Assembly (NCBI RefSeq): GCF_021404405.1
Contig: NZ_JABFTV010000007.1
Location: forward strand, 124,001-188,000
DNA: 64,000 bases
Direction of reading: 5' to 3'
From: Billgrantia aerodenitrificans
Lineage (GTDB): Bacteria; Pseudomonadota; Gammaproteobacteria; Pseudomonadales; Halomonadaceae
Part shown: one piece after another, positions 24,433 through 33,148 of the stretch
Numbering within the stretch: position 1 is the first letter of the stretch
How the letters are laid out: each line of letters starts with the position of its first letter
Notes under the pieces: generated by a model
Told to the model about the DNA's origin: nothing
Database searches by the model: none
The model's input: only the letters and a program-made list of their open reading frames with translations
Program-made: the position numbers and the translations under genes

Positions 24433-26124
24433 ATGAGCGATTCCCCGGACCCGCGTCGTCGCCACTCCTCCCCGGTGGTGGACGGTGTCGGCAAATCGGC
24501 CAGCCGTGCCATGCTGCGTGCGGTGGGTTTTACCGACGAGGATTTCACCAAGCCCCAGGTGGGCATTGCCTCCACCTGGAGCATGGTCACCCCATGCAAC
24601 AGCCATATCCACGAGCTGGCCGAGCGCGCCCGCGACGGAGCCGATTCGGCTGGCGGCAAGGGCGTGATCTTCAACACCGTGACCATCTCCGACGGCATCG
24701 CCAACGGTACCGAGGGCATGAAGTATTCGCTGGTCTCGCGGGAGGTGATCGCCGACTCCATCGAGACCGTGGCCGGCTGCGAGGGCTTCGATGGCCTGGT
24801 GACCATCGGTGGCTGCGACAAGAACATGCCGGGCTGCGTGATGGGCATGGCGCGCCTGAACCGGCCCAGCGTGTTCGTCTATGGCGGCACCATCCAGCCC
24901 GGCAAGAACCACACCGATATCGTCTCGGTATTCGAGGCCATGGGCGCCCACAGTCGCGGTGACCTGGAGCTGATCGAACTCAAGCAGATCGAGGAGACCG
25001 CCATTCCCGGCCCGGGCTCCTGCGGTGGCATGTATACCGCCAACACCATGGCCTCGGCCATCGAGGCGCTGGGCATGAGCCTGCCGGGTAGCTCGGCGCA
25101 AAACGCCGTGTCCCAGGCCAAGCGCGCCGACTGCGAGGCGGCCGGCGCGGCGGTGCTGACGTTGCTCGAGCGCGACATCAAGCCTTCCGATATCATGACC
25201 CGCCAGGCCTTCGAGAACGCCATCACCGTGGTGATCGCCCTGGGCGGCTCCACCAACGCGGTGCTGCATCTTATCGCCATGGCCAACACCGTGGGCGTGC
25301 CGATGTCGCTGGTCGACTTTACCGAGATCGGCCGGCGTGTGCCGGTGCTGGCCGACCTACGCCCCAGCGGGCGCTACATGATGAGCGAGCTGGTCGAGAT
25401 CGGCGGCATCCAGCCGCTGATGAAGACCCTGCTCGACGCCGGCATGCTTCACGGCGACTGTCTGACGGTGACGGGGCGGACCCTGGCCGAGAACCTGGCA
25501 GGGGTAGCTCCCTACCCGGCAGAGCAGGCCATCATCACGCCGCTGGACGCCCCGCTGAAGAAGGAGAGCCACTTGCGCATCCTCTACGGCAATCTGGCGC
25601 CCGAAGGTGCGGTGGCCAAGATCACCGGCAAGGAGGGCACGCGTTTCTCCGGCAGCGCGCGGGTGTTCGGCTCCGAGGAGGAGGCCCAGGCGCGCATCAA
25701 CGACGGCACGGTGACGGCCGGCGACGTGGTGGTGATCCGCTACGAAGGCCCCAAGGGCGGCCCCGGCATGCGTGAGATGCTGACGCCCACCTCGGCGATC
25801 ATGGGACGTGGCCTGGGCGACTCCGTGGCCTTGATCACCGACGGCCGCTTCTCCGGCGGCAGTCATGGTTTCGTGGTGGGGCATGTTTCGCCCGAGGCCT
25901 TCGATGGCGGCCCGCTGGCGCTGGTCGAGGATGGCGACACCATCACCATCGATGCCGAGGCCGACACCATCGAGCTGCATGTCGATGACGCCGAGCTGAC
26001 CCGGCGTCGTGCTGCCTGGCGCCAGCCCCCTCCGCGCTATACCCGTGGCGTGCTGGCCAAGTACGCGCGCACGGTCAGCTCGGCTTCCAGCGGGGCGCTG
26101 ACCGATCTGCCGCCGGAGGCATGA
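24433..26124 (+). CDS. ilvD: Dihydroxy-acid dehydratase
   Basis: The 563-residue IlvD/Edd-family dehydratase has the cluster-ligand motifs [10 protein letters not shown] and [14 protein letters not shown], plus a first Cys in MVTPCNSH, the pattern of [2Fe-2S]-type enzymes. [17 protein letters not shown] near the C-terminus is a family signature. It converts 2,3-dihydroxy-isovalerate and -methylvalerate to the 2-keto acids of valine and isoleucine synthesis. The length agrees with the shorter, non-E. coli-type DHAD. AAGGAG precedes the ATG inside a possible sequestering hairpin. The leader resembles a TPP riboswitch, which is unexpected because the enzyme does not use TPP. A second bacterial DHAD elsewhere in the genome is possible, and sugar-acid dehydratase activity cannot be excluded. 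Confidence 0.92.
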   Translation: MSDSPDPRRRHSSPVVDGVGKSASRAMLRAVGFTDEDFTKPQVGIASTWSMVTPCNSHIHELAERARDGADSAGGKGVIFNTVTISDGIANGTEGMKYSLVSREVIADSIETVAGCEGFDGLVTIGGCDKNMPGCVMGMARLNRPSVFVYGGTIQPGKNHTDIVSVFEAMGAHSRGDLELIELKQIEETAIPGPGSCGGMYTANTMASAIEALGMSLPGSSAQNAVSQAKRADCEAAGAAVLTLLERDIKPSDIMTRQAFENAITVVIALGGSTNAVLHLIAMANTVGVPMSLVDFTEIGRRVPVLADLRPSGRYMMSELVEIGGIQPLMKTLLDAGMLHGDCLTVTGRTLAENLAGVAPYPAEQAIITPLDAPLKKESHLRILYGNLAPEGAVAKITGKEGTRFSGSARVFGSEEEAQARINDGTVTAGDVVVIRYEGPKGGPGMREMLTPTSAIMGRGLGDSVALITDGRFSGGSHGFVVGHVSPEAFDGGPLALVEDGDTITIDAEADTIELHVDDAELTRRRAAWRQPPPRYTRGVLAKYARTVSSASSGALTDLPPEA

Positions 26125-26160
26125 GGGCTTGGCATGAGGGGCTTGGCATAAGGGATTGGC
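26118..26160. repeat. Three imperfect 13-14 base tandem repeats at the ilvD stop
   Basis: GGCATGAGGGCTT, GGCATGAGGGGCTT and GGCATAAGGGATT follow one another, the first overlapping the ilvD stop codon. Probably replication slippage; no function seen. Confidence 0.6.
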
Positions 26161-26254
26161 GAGCCGGTTGGCTGCGTTTGGCTTGCCGCCACGGGCTTGG
26201 CTAGCTTGATGAGGCATCAGGCTCAACCACTCATGGCAACAGCAAGGAGGCAGC

Positions 26255-26443
26255 ATGCCCAAGAGCGGACCCAAGCAGGCGCGTGTCGAGCCGATTCGCG
26301 ATGCCGAGGACATCAATCTGCCGGTCACGGGCTGGCACGTCATCGACGAGACGGATCCCAGCAATGAGGTCGTCATCTCCGAGCATGAGACCGAAGCCGA
26401 AGCCATTCGCGTAGCCGAGGAGTTCGAGCAGCAAGAGGAGTGA
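26255..26443 (+). CDS. Small acidic hypothetical protein, 62 residues
   Basis: A strong AAGGAGG ribosome binding site precedes the ATG and codon usage is that of the chromosome, so it is likely a real gene. The product starts MPKSGPKQARVEPIRDAEDI and ends in a Glu-rich helix (EAEAIRVAEEFEQQEE). VTGWHVIDETDP in the middle suggests a short beta strand. I do not recognise the family. It stands alone between ilvD and a terminator. Confidence 0.65.
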   Translation: MPKSGPKQARVEPIRDAEDINLPVTGWHVIDETDPSNEVVISEHETEAEAIRVAEEFEQQEE

Positions 26444-26471
26444 CGGCCGGCAATTTGCACGCACGCCAAAC

Positions 26472-26499
26472 CGACGCCTCGTCCTGGGACGAGGCGTCG
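26472..26499 (+). terminator. Long GC-rich hairpin after the 62-residue protein gene
   Basis: CGACGCCTCGTCC pairs with GGACGAGGCGTCG across a two-base gap (in practice a 12-pair stem with a CTGG loop), 28 bases after the stop. No T-run follows on either strand. It separates two convergent genes and may act for both. Confidence 0.6.
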
Positions 26500-26535
26500 C
26501 TGTATCCGGGGCGATCCCTATCAGGTCGATCGAAA

Positions 26536-26573
26536 CGCGGAACTTCTGGCGCTACGCGGAGCTTCTGGCGCTA
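26536..26573. repeat. Tandem 19-base duplication at the 3' end of the HTH gene
   Basis: CGCGGAACTTCTGGCGCTA is followed directly by CGCGGAGCTTCTGGCGCTA, one mismatch apart. The second copy contains the stop codon of the minus-strand HTH gene; the first lies just beyond it. Confidence 0.65.
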
Positions 26574-26852
26574 ATAGTTCAAGGCGCCTTCCGGATCGAT
26601 GCTGTGATAAACGAGGCGCAGCTCATCGAGCGAGAGGTGTTCGAGGCGGCCGGCCAGCAGATCGCTGATCTTCTGTGCCGGAAGTCCGGCGCGGCGAGCG
26701 ATCTCGCGGCAACCGAGGTCGGATACGGCGATGAGCCGTGTAACGATGCGCATCAGACGTGTGCGCTTTTCCAAGTCCCTGACGTCGAGGTCAGGGCAGC
26801 TTCGCGGGGGGTCGAGGAGTTCCGCGTTGGAAGAATGTCGTGCCGTACTCAT
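26571..26852 (-). CDS. Small helix-turn-helix protein (XRE/HTH_37-like)
   Basis: The 93-residue product ends in a compact HTH domain: LMRIVTRLIAVSDLGCREIARRAGLPAQKISDLLAGRLEH in outline, with IARRAGLPAQKISDLLAG as the turn and recognition helix, followed by LSLDELRLVYHSID. This is the arrangement of HigA/HTH_37-type antitoxins and small regulators. I chose MSTARH as the start because GGAG lies 6 bases upstream; a longer frame begins at 26942. No toxin gene is beside it, so it may be a solitary regulator. It is convergent with the 62-residue protein gene. Confidence 0.75.
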   Translation of the reverse strand: MSTARHSSNAELLDPPRSCPDLDVRDLEKRTRLMRIVTRLIAVSDLGCREIARRAGLPAQKISDLLAGRLEHLSLDELRLVYHSIDPEGALNY

Positions 26853-26983
26853 GATGCTCCAGTGGGCGATTGCGACAACCACATCATGGGGGCATTTCGC
26901 CAAATTTGCCAGTGCCGTTTGACGACTTTTTCGTGACGCCATGATGACTGCTGCCCGGCGGGGCGGGCAGCGGTGTCGAACGG

Positions 26984-29104
26984 TCAGAAACGTCCGCGCA
27001 GTGTCGCCACCGCGCCGCGTCCTGGCGCCAGCAGTTCTCCCCCCTCGGGCTGGTCGATGAGGTGCTCGCGATAGCCGCGGTCGAACAGGTTATTGACCTC
27101 GAGCCCCACCTCCAGGCTGGAAAGCCCTGCGGCCGGCCCGAAGCGCCAGCCCAGGCCTAGGTCGGCAGTGGCATAGCCCGGCGTGGTCCGTTCGGTGCCG
27201 TTGGAGAAAATGTCGGCGGTGCGGTCCTGGCTGGCTACGCCGCGTACCTGGGCGTGCCAGTGGAAGCCGGCTGGGGGCTGCTGGCCGATGCCCAGGGTCG
27301 CTTCATGCGCCGGCACTTGATAGAGCGGCTCGTCGTCCTGCTTGTTGGTGCCGCGCAACCAGGTGAGGCTGCCGTCGAGCTGCCAGTGACCCCCTGCCAG
27401 CCGGCCGTCGAGGGGCAGTACGAAGCCTGCCTCCACGCCTTGTATCTCGACCCGGTCGAGATTCTCGGTGCGCTTGATCGGCTGGTTCTGGGCGTTGGTG
27501 GCGCCGGTGATGCGGCCGGCGATGTAGTCGTCGATGCGGGTGTGGAAGGCGGCCAGGCGGTATTCGCCACGCTCGCTGCGCCCCTTCACACCGAGTTCCA
27601 GGCTGGTGGAGCGCTCCGGGTCGAGCTGAGGGTTGCCGATGTGAAAATAGCCATCCCCGCGGGCGGCATCCTCGAAACGCTCGCGCATGTCCGGGGCGCG
27701 GTAGGCGCTGCCCAGACTGACGTAGGGGTTGAGCATCGGTGAGGCGTTGTAGATGGCGCCCACGGACCAGGAAAGCGTGTCGCTCTCGTTGCGCAGTCCT
27801 TCGCTGGTGGCATTGGGCCCGCTGCCCTTGACGTCGGCGTCGCCGGTCACGCTGTCGTAGCGGGCGCCGAGCATCAGTGTCCAGCCGTCGAACATGATCT
27901 CGTCTTGCAGGAATACGCCACGACTCTCGATCACGCCGTTGCGGAACGGTGAGGTGGCTACGGCGTTGTCGGAGAGCGGTGGGGTGTATTGGAAGCGTTC
28001 GGGGTCGCCGGTCATCTCCCAAGCTTCCACCCCGAGGGTGAGCAGATGGCGCTCACCCAGCGGCAGGCGGTACTGGATGCGCCCACCGTCGGTGATGAAG
28101 GTGACGTCATTCCACACTTGGTTGCGCTCCAGTCCGCTCGACCAGGCGCGTATCTGGCGGAATACTTCCTGGCGATAGAGGCTGGTTTCCAGCGTACCTG
28201 GGCCCACCTCGCCCTCGTAGGCCACCTCGTAGAGCTCGCGCTCCTGGCGCGGAGAGTGAATGGTCAGTGTGCCAAGGGCCGGGTTGGGCCCCGGCTTGGC
28301 CGAGCCGGGGTACCAGACGTTGCGGTCCTCCTGGCCCTGCACGTTGAGCTTCAGGCGGTGGCCGTCGGCCAGTCGGAAAGCGTACTTGAGCAGGAAGGCT
28401 CCCGATTCGAAGCCGCTATTATCCACCCGGCCTTCAGGCGTGTCGTAGTCGCCTACGTCGCGTCCGGTGGCGCCCAGCACCAGGGCGTGATCGGCATTGG
28501 CAAGCTGCAGGATGGCGCCGCCGCCAACGCTGTCGTCGACGCTGCCGGCGCTGGTCGAGAAGCGTCCGCCGATGCTGGGCCGGTCGCTGAATTCGGCTTC
28601 CGGCGTGCGCAGGTTCACCGCGCCGCCCAATGCCCCGGAGCCGTGCAGTACCGAGCCGGGTCCCTTCACCACTTCGATGCTGTCGAGCAGGCCGAGGCTG
28701 GCGAACGAGGCCAGCGCCCCTTGGGGCTGTGCCGAGTTGAGCCGTACGCCGTCCACCTGCAGCACGATGCTTTCCTTCTTCAGGCCGCGTAGCACGGGAT
28801 TCTGGCCCCAACTGCCGTCGCCGTGCACGGCGGTACCGGGCTGGCCGCGGAACAGGCTGCCCACGCTCGGGGTAGCCGGGGCTTGAGTGGCGTCGAGGCG
28901 CAGGGTGGCGCTGGGGGTGTCGAGCTCGTCGGCTTCGTAGCCCTTGGCGGTGACCGTAACGCTCGGCAGGTCGAAGGCGGCACCGCCGTCGGCCTGGGCC
29001 GGCAGGCTCAGCGCCGCGCCGACAGCCAGGGCAAGAGGGGCCAGGGCAAGAGGGGACAGGGCGAAGAGGGACTTGGTGGGCAGAGCGGGGCGTAGCAGGT
29101 GCAT
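26984..29104 (-). CDS. TonB-dependent outer-membrane receptor
   Basis: The 706-residue protein has a signal peptide ending near LSLPAQADGG, a TonB-box-like start (FDLPSVTVTAKGYEADEL), a plug domain with NPVLRGLKKESIVLQVDGVRLN and IEVVKGPGSVLHGSGALGG, and a beta-barrel ending in LFDRGYREHL and a terminal Phe. It should take up a scarce chelate or cofactor; the ligand cannot be read from sequence. GAGGAG precedes the ATG. It is divergent from an ABC importer-nnrS operon with an FNR-like box in the 128-base spacer, so the two may form one uptake route linked to low-oxygen or NO metabolism. Heme, copper or a metallophore are candidates. Confidence 0.92.
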   Translation of the reverse strand: MHLLRPALPTKSLFALSPLALAPLALAVGAALSLPAQADGGAAFDLPSVTVTAKGYEADELDTPSATLRLDATQAPATPSVGSLFRGQPGTAVHGDGSWGQNPVLRGLKKESIVLQVDGVRLNSAQPQGALASFASLGLLDSIEVVKGPGSVLHGSGALGGAVNLRTPEAEFSDRPSIGGRFSTSAGSVDDSVGGGAILQLANADHALVLGATGRDVGDYDTPEGRVDNSGFESGAFLLKYAFRLADGHRLKLNVQGQEDRNVWYPGSAKPGPNPALGTLTIHSPRQERELYEVAYEGEVGPGTLETSLYRQEVFRQIRAWSSGLERNQVWNDVTFITDGGRIQYRLPLGERHLLTLGVEAWEMTGDPERFQYTPPLSDNAVATSPFRNGVIESRGVFLQDEIMFDGWTLMLGARYDSVTGDADVKGSGPNATSEGLRNESDTLSWSVGAIYNASPMLNPYVSLGSAYRAPDMRERFEDAARGDGYFHIGNPQLDPERSTSLELGVKGRSERGEYRLAAFHTRIDDYIAGRITGATNAQNQPIKRTENLDRVEIQGVEAGFVLPLDGRLAGGHWQLDGSLTWLRGTNKQDDEPLYQVPAHEATLGIGQQPPAGFHWHAQVRGVASQDRTADIFSNGTERTTPGYATADLGLGWRFGPAAGLSSLEVGLEVNNLFDRGYREHLIDQPEGGELLAPGRGAVATLRGRF

Positions 29105-29159
29105 GGGGGACTCCTCTGGTTAATGTGGTAAATGTAATGCATCTTATAATCGTTCTTGT

Positions 29160-29173
29160 TTGATCTGGATCAT
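29160..29173. promoter_or_regulatory. FNR/DNR-type box between TonB receptor and ABC-nnrS operon
   Basis: TTGAT-CTGG-ATCAT matches the FNR/ANR/DNR consensus TTGAT-N4-ATCAA at 9 of 10 positions. It lies 67 bases from the ABC permease ATG; a TTATGT at 29201-29206 could be the -10 element, placing the box near -41 to -46, the class II activator position. NnrS genes are classic targets of FNR/NNR regulators. Confidence 0.65.
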
Positions 29174-29232
29174 CAAGCGGTGTCGTCGACTCGGGCAGGC
29201 TTATGTCATGGGGTAGGAATGGATGAGGAGCC

Positions 29233-30024
29233 ATGAAGCGATCACTGCCGACGCACTGCATCGAAACGCTGTTGGGCTGGGGCGGAAGCCTGACCGGGGT
29301 GCTGCTGTTCGTGGCGCTATGGGAGTGGGGCAGCCAGCTCTACGGCAGTTTCCTGCTACCCGGGCCGCGGGATGCACTGGCCGCGCTTGCCCGGCTGTGG
29401 CAGGCGGACGCCCTGGCGGCGGTCTGGGCCACCACTTGGCGCGCCATGCTGGGTTTCGCCCTGGCGGCGGTGATCGGCACCGCACTGGGCATTCTGGCCG
29501 GGTTGTCGCGCACTTTGGGACGGGCGCTGGAGCCGGTCTCCACGGTGCTGCTGGGGATACCACCGATCGCCTGGATCGTGCTGGCCATTCTCTGGTTCGG
29601 CAGCGGCTCGCTGGCCACGGTCTATACGGTGATGGCCACGTCACTGCCGGTCAGCTTCGCCGGCGCTCAAATGGGGGCGCTGACCCGCGACCGGCGTCTG
29701 CAGGAGATGGCCGACGTCTTCGCCGTTCCGCCGCTGATGCGGCTGGTCGACTTCCATCTGCCGCACATCGCCTCATATGTGTTTCCAGCGCTGATAACGG
29801 CACTGGGGGTGGCCTGGAAGGTGGCGGTGATGGCCGAGCTGTTCGCCACCGAGGATGGCATCGGCGCCGGGCTCGCCATGGCCCGGGTCAACCTTGACAC
29901 TGCTGCGGCCATGGCCTGGATCGTGCTCGTGGTGGCGCTACTGTTGGCGGCCGAGCACGGCCTGCTGCGTCCGCTGCAGCGGCGCATGGAGCCCTGGCGT
30001 CAGACCGGGCGAGGAGCGAGGTAA
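29233..30024 (+). CDS. ABC transporter permease (SsuC/TauC/NrtB-type)
   Basis: The 263-residue integral membrane protein has about six helices and a BPD_transp_1 domain; the ATPase-coupling loop is EMADVFAVPPLMRLVDFHLPH. It resembles permeases for sulfonate, taurine, nitrate or pyrimidine uptake. GAGGAG precedes the ATG. Its stop overlaps the ATPase start (TAATG). With the downstream ATPase and binding protein it forms a complete importer. The substrate is not visible; linkage to nnrS and a TonB receptor suggests a cofactor or metal-related compound. Confidence 0.9.
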   Translation: MKRSLPTHCIETLLGWGGSLTGVLLFVALWEWGSQLYGSFLLPGPRDALAALARLWQADALAAVWATTWRAMLGFALAAVIGTALGILAGLSRTLGRALEPVSTVLLGIPPIAWIVLAILWFGSGSLATVYTVMATSLPVSFAGAQMGALTRDRRLQEMADVFAVPPLMRLVDFHLPHIASYVFPALITALGVAWKVAVMAELFATEDGIGAGLAMARVNLDTAAAMAWIVLVVALLLAAEHGLLRPLQRRMEPWRQTGRGAR

Positions 30025-30764
30025 TGCTCAAACTCGAAGCGGTGGGTCACGACTTCGGTCGCGAGCGTACGCTGGCGGGCATCGACCTGGCCATCGTGCC
30101 AGGGGAGTCGGTGTGCCTGGTGGGTCCTTCGGGCTGCGGCAAGACCACGCTGCTGCGTATTGCCGCCGGCCTGGTCACGCCCAGCGAGGGACGCGTCAGC
30201 GACGCCTTCCATCGCAGCACTGTAGTGTTTCAAGAGCCGCGCCTGCTGCCCTGGCGGCGCCTGCTCGACAATATCGCTCTGGGGCTCAAGGCGCAGGGCG
30301 TGCCGCGCCGGGAGCGCCTGGCTCGTGCGCGAGCCCTGGCCGACGAGCTGGGACTGGCCGAGCGTCATCACCACTTTCCCCATGAACTCTCCGGCGGCAT
30401 GCAGCAGCGGGTGGCGCTGGCTCGAGCCTTGGCCGTGGATGCCGACCTGCTATTGCTCGATGAGCCCTTCAGCGCCCTCGACGTGGGCCTTCGCAGCGAG
30501 GCCCAGACGCTGCTGCTCGAACTGCTGGCCCGGCGCGGCATCGCTTCGTTGTTGGTCACCCATGACCTGACCGAGGCCCTGCGTCTGGGGCACCGGGTGC
30601 TGGTGATGTCGCCGTCGCCGGGGCGCATCGTGCACGAGGAGCGCATCGCGCGGCCCTTCGTCGAGCGCGACACCGCTTTTCTCTACGAGGCCGCCGGTGC
30701 TCTGCTGCGGCAGGCCTCGGTGGCCGAGAGCTTCCTGTTTCGTCAAACCGAGGTAAGTCCATGA
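30024..30764 (+). CDS. ABC transporter ATP-binding protein (SsuB/TauB-type)
   Basis: The 246-residue nucleotide-binding protein has Walker A GPSGCGKTTLL, a Q-loop (VVFQEPRLLPW), the signature LSGGMQQRVALARAL, Walker B LLLLDEPFSALD and the switch His in LLVTHDLTEAL. All needed residues are intact. It is translationally coupled at both ends: TAATG with the permease and ATGA with the binding protein. Confidence 0.94.
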   Translation: MLKLEAVGHDFGRERTLAGIDLAIVPGESVCLVGPSGCGKTTLLRIAAGLVTPSEGRVSDAFHRSTVVFQEPRLLPWRRLLDNIALGLKAQGVPRRERLARARALADELGLAERHHHFPHELSGGMQQRVALARALAVDADLLLLDEPFSALDVGLRSEAQTLLLELLARRGIASLLVTHDLTEALRLGHRVLVMSPSPGRIVHEERIARPFVERDTAFLYEAAGALLRQASVAESFLFRQTEVSP

Positions 30765-31765
30765 TCGATTCTCAACGTCGCCGTTTGCTGCAGCTCGCCC
30801 TGGCTTCGGCCACCCTGGCTGCCTTTCCCGGCTTGGGCCTGGCGGCGGCCGGTGGGTTGCGGATGGCCGCGCCGCTTGGCCTGCCTCAGGTGATTCTGGC
30901 GCGGGCGTTGCAGGATGCGCGGCTGCTCAAATTGATCGGTGAGAGCGAGCTGCGTACCTGGCGCGACCCGGACCAGTTGCGGGCCTGGATCGCCGGCGGC
31001 GAGGTTCAGCTCACCGCGACGCCGACCAACGTGGCGGCCAACCTCTACAACCGCGGGGTGCCGGTGGTGCTCCTGAACGTCAACGTGTGGGGTACGCTGG
31101 GCATCCTGGCCCACGGCGTGCCGCTGGCAAGCCTGGCGGAGCTTGCCGGGCGCCATGTCGGCGTGCCCTGGCGTGGCGACATGCCCGACCTGGTGCTGCG
31201 CTACCTGCTGGCTCGGGAGGGGCTGGAAGTCGGCCGCGACCTGCGTATCACCTATCAGGCCAGCCCCTTCGAGACCGTGCAGACCTTCCTGGCCCAGCGC
31301 ATCGACGCCGCCGTTTTGCCCGAGCCGGTACGCACCTCGGCACGGCTGCAAACGGCCTCGCTCGGCCTGACCGTCGCCGAGCTCGACCTACAGCAGGAGT
31401 GGGCGCGGCTGACGGGGGCAGCCCCGGCGTTGCCTCAGGCGGGCACCATCTGCCGACGTGAGTTGCTCGAGGCGCACCCCGAGTGGGTGGCCGCTATCCA
31501 GGTGGCGGTGGCCGAGGCCGTAGCCTGGGTAGCGTCGAACCCGGCCGAGGCCGGTCAGCTCGGTGCCCAGCATTCGCCGCTGCCCGCCCAGGTGATCGAA
31601 GGTGCCATCTTACGCACGCGGCTGGAGATGCGCAGCGCCGCTCAAGCGCGCACCGAGCTGGAGGGATTCCTAGGCGCCCTAGCCGAACTCTCCCCGGGCT
31701 TCATTGGCGGCGGCCTGCCCGACGAGGGGTTCTACCTCGTCGATGGGCCGGCGGCAGCCGGTTAG
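30761..31765 (+). CDS. ABC transporter substrate-binding protein (NMT1/SsuA-like)
   Basis: The 334-residue protein begins with an RRRLLQLALASATLAAFPG Tat/Sec-like signal, ending near GLALAAAGG. The mature part (MAAPLGLPQVILARALQDA, LTATPTNVAANLYNRGVPV, GILAHGVPLASLAELAGRHV) matches the NrtA/SsuA/TauA-like fold that binds small organic anions or cofactors. The gene overlaps the ATPase by four bases and is followed 10 bases later by nnrS. No residues define the ligand. Confidence 0.85.
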   Translation: MIDSQRRRLLQLALASATLAAFPGLGLAAAGGLRMAAPLGLPQVILARALQDARLLKLIGESELRTWRDPDQLRAWIAGGEVQLTATPTNVAANLYNRGVPVVLLNVNVWGTLGILAHGVPLASLAELAGRHVGVPWRGDMPDLVLRYLLAREGLEVGRDLRITYQASPFETVQTFLAQRIDAAVLPEPVRTSARLQTASLGLTVAELDLQQEWARLTGAAPALPQAGTICRRELLEAHPEWVAAIQVAVAEAVAWVASNPAEAGQLGAQHSPLPAQVIEGAILRTRLEMRSAAQARTELEGFLGALAELSPGFIGGGLPDEGFYLVDGPAAAG

Positions 31766-31775
31766 GGAGCGTGGC

Positions 31776-32987
31776 ATGACGACCACCGCAGCCCTACGCG
31801 CCGGCCAGCCGTGGCCGATCCTGGCCTACGCCTTTCGCCCTTTCTTCCTGCTGGCCGCGCTCTATGCCCCGCTGACGTTACTGCCGTGGGTGGGGCTATT
31901 GCTGCATCAGGTATCGCTGCCGCTCGGCATGTCACCGCTGCTCTGGCATGGGCACGAGATGCTGTTCGGCTTCGTCGCGGCGGCCTTGGCCGGCTTTCTG
32001 CTCACGGCGGTGCCTTCCTGGGCCAAGGTCGAGCCGCTGATCGGTGCCAGGTTGGCCGGCCTGGTGGCACTGTGGCTGGCCGGACGTCTGGCGTTCTGGT
32101 TCGCCGGCTCGCTGCCGGGCTGGCTGGTGGCGACCATCAACCTGGCGTTTTCTCTCTGCGTGCTGGCCTGGGCACTGCCGGCGCTGCTCTCGCCCGAAGG
32201 GCGCCGGCACCTCAGCTTGGGCACTCTGGCGCTGCTCTTCGTGCTGGCCCAGGGGGGCTTCTATCTAGCCTGGCTGGGCCTGCTGCCGGGGCGCCTGGGT
32301 GCGCTGGACATGCTGCATCTGGCGGCCAACCTGCTATTGGTGATGATCGCTGTGACTGCCACTCGTATCGTGCGGGTGGTTTCGCAGGTGGCGGTAGGGG
32401 AGAGCGGGAGTCGGCGGTCGCTGCGCTTCACTCCTGCCCGTGAGCACTTGGCGGTGGCCACACTGTGCCTGTTCGTCTGCGCCGATCTGGTGGCTCGGGG
32501 GCATCCCGTCAGCGGCTGGGTCGCACTGGCCGCCGCCGCCGCTCAAGCTGACCGGCTCAGTGAGTGGCCCTGGGGGCGCGCCATGACCAAGCTCTATCTG
32601 CTGCTGCTCACGCTGGCCTACGTGTGGCTGATGCTGGGACTGGCCGTGGTGGGCGTAGCGGCGCTGGGGGAAAGCTTACCAGCCTACGCTGGGCGGCATC
32701 TGCTGTTCGTGGGAGCGGTAGCCGGCGCCGTGCTGGCGGTGTTTTGCATTGCCGGGCTGCGCCATACCGGTCGGCCCTTGGTGCTGCCACGCACCATCTG
32801 GCTCGTTCTCGCCTGTCTATTCCTGGGCACCGTAGCGCGCAGTGCAGTACCGGCGCTCTGGCCGCAGCACTACCTGCTCGGTAGCGTGGTGCTCCCTGCG
32901 TTGTGCTGGGGGTTCGCTTTTTGGCTCTATGCGCTGAGCTTCGCCCGCATGCTGCTCAGTGCTCGCCCCGATGGCTTGCCGGGCTAA
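31776..32987 (+). CDS. nnrS: NnrS family heme-copper membrane protein
   Basis: The 403-residue protein has about twelve helices and the NnrS opening FRPFFLLAALYAPLTLLPW, then LLWHGHEMLFGFVAAALAGFLLTAVPSW with the conserved His pair. Later landmarks include LHLAANLLLVMIAVTATRIV. NnrS is produced with the denitrification or NO response and relieves nitrosative stress. I chose the ATG at 31776, which has AGGGAG before it. It closes the ABC operon controlled by the FNR-like box at 29160-29173, an arrangement consistent with induction by low oxygen or NO. Confidence 0.92.
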   Translation: MTTTAALRAGQPWPILAYAFRPFFLLAALYAPLTLLPWVGLLLHQVSLPLGMSPLLWHGHEMLFGFVAAALAGFLLTAVPSWAKVEPLIGARLAGLVALWLAGRLAFWFAGSLPGWLVATINLAFSLCVLAWALPALLSPEGRRHLSLGTLALLFVLAQGGFYLAWLGLLPGRLGALDMLHLAANLLLVMIAVTATRIVRVVSQVAVGESGSRRSLRFTPAREHLAVATLCLFVCADLVARGHPVSGWVALAAAAAQADRLSEWPWGRAMTKLYLLLLTLAYVWLMLGLAVVGVAALGESLPAYAGRHLLFVGAVAGAVLAVFCIAGLRHTGRPLVLPRTIWLVLACLFLGTVARSAVPALWPQHYLLGSVVLPALCWGFAFWLYALSFARMLLSARPDGLPG

Positions 32988-33148
32988 GCCGACCTTGGTG
33001 GAATTGCCGAAAATTCTCAATAACGTAGAAACTGTCGATTAGCCTCTTTACGCAGGGGCGTGCTAGCTTTTGTCAGGTAAGCGGTCGGGCTCGCCCGGTA
33101 CGCTCCGAAACAACCATAAACGATCCGGTTTCAGGACGGAGGAGATTC

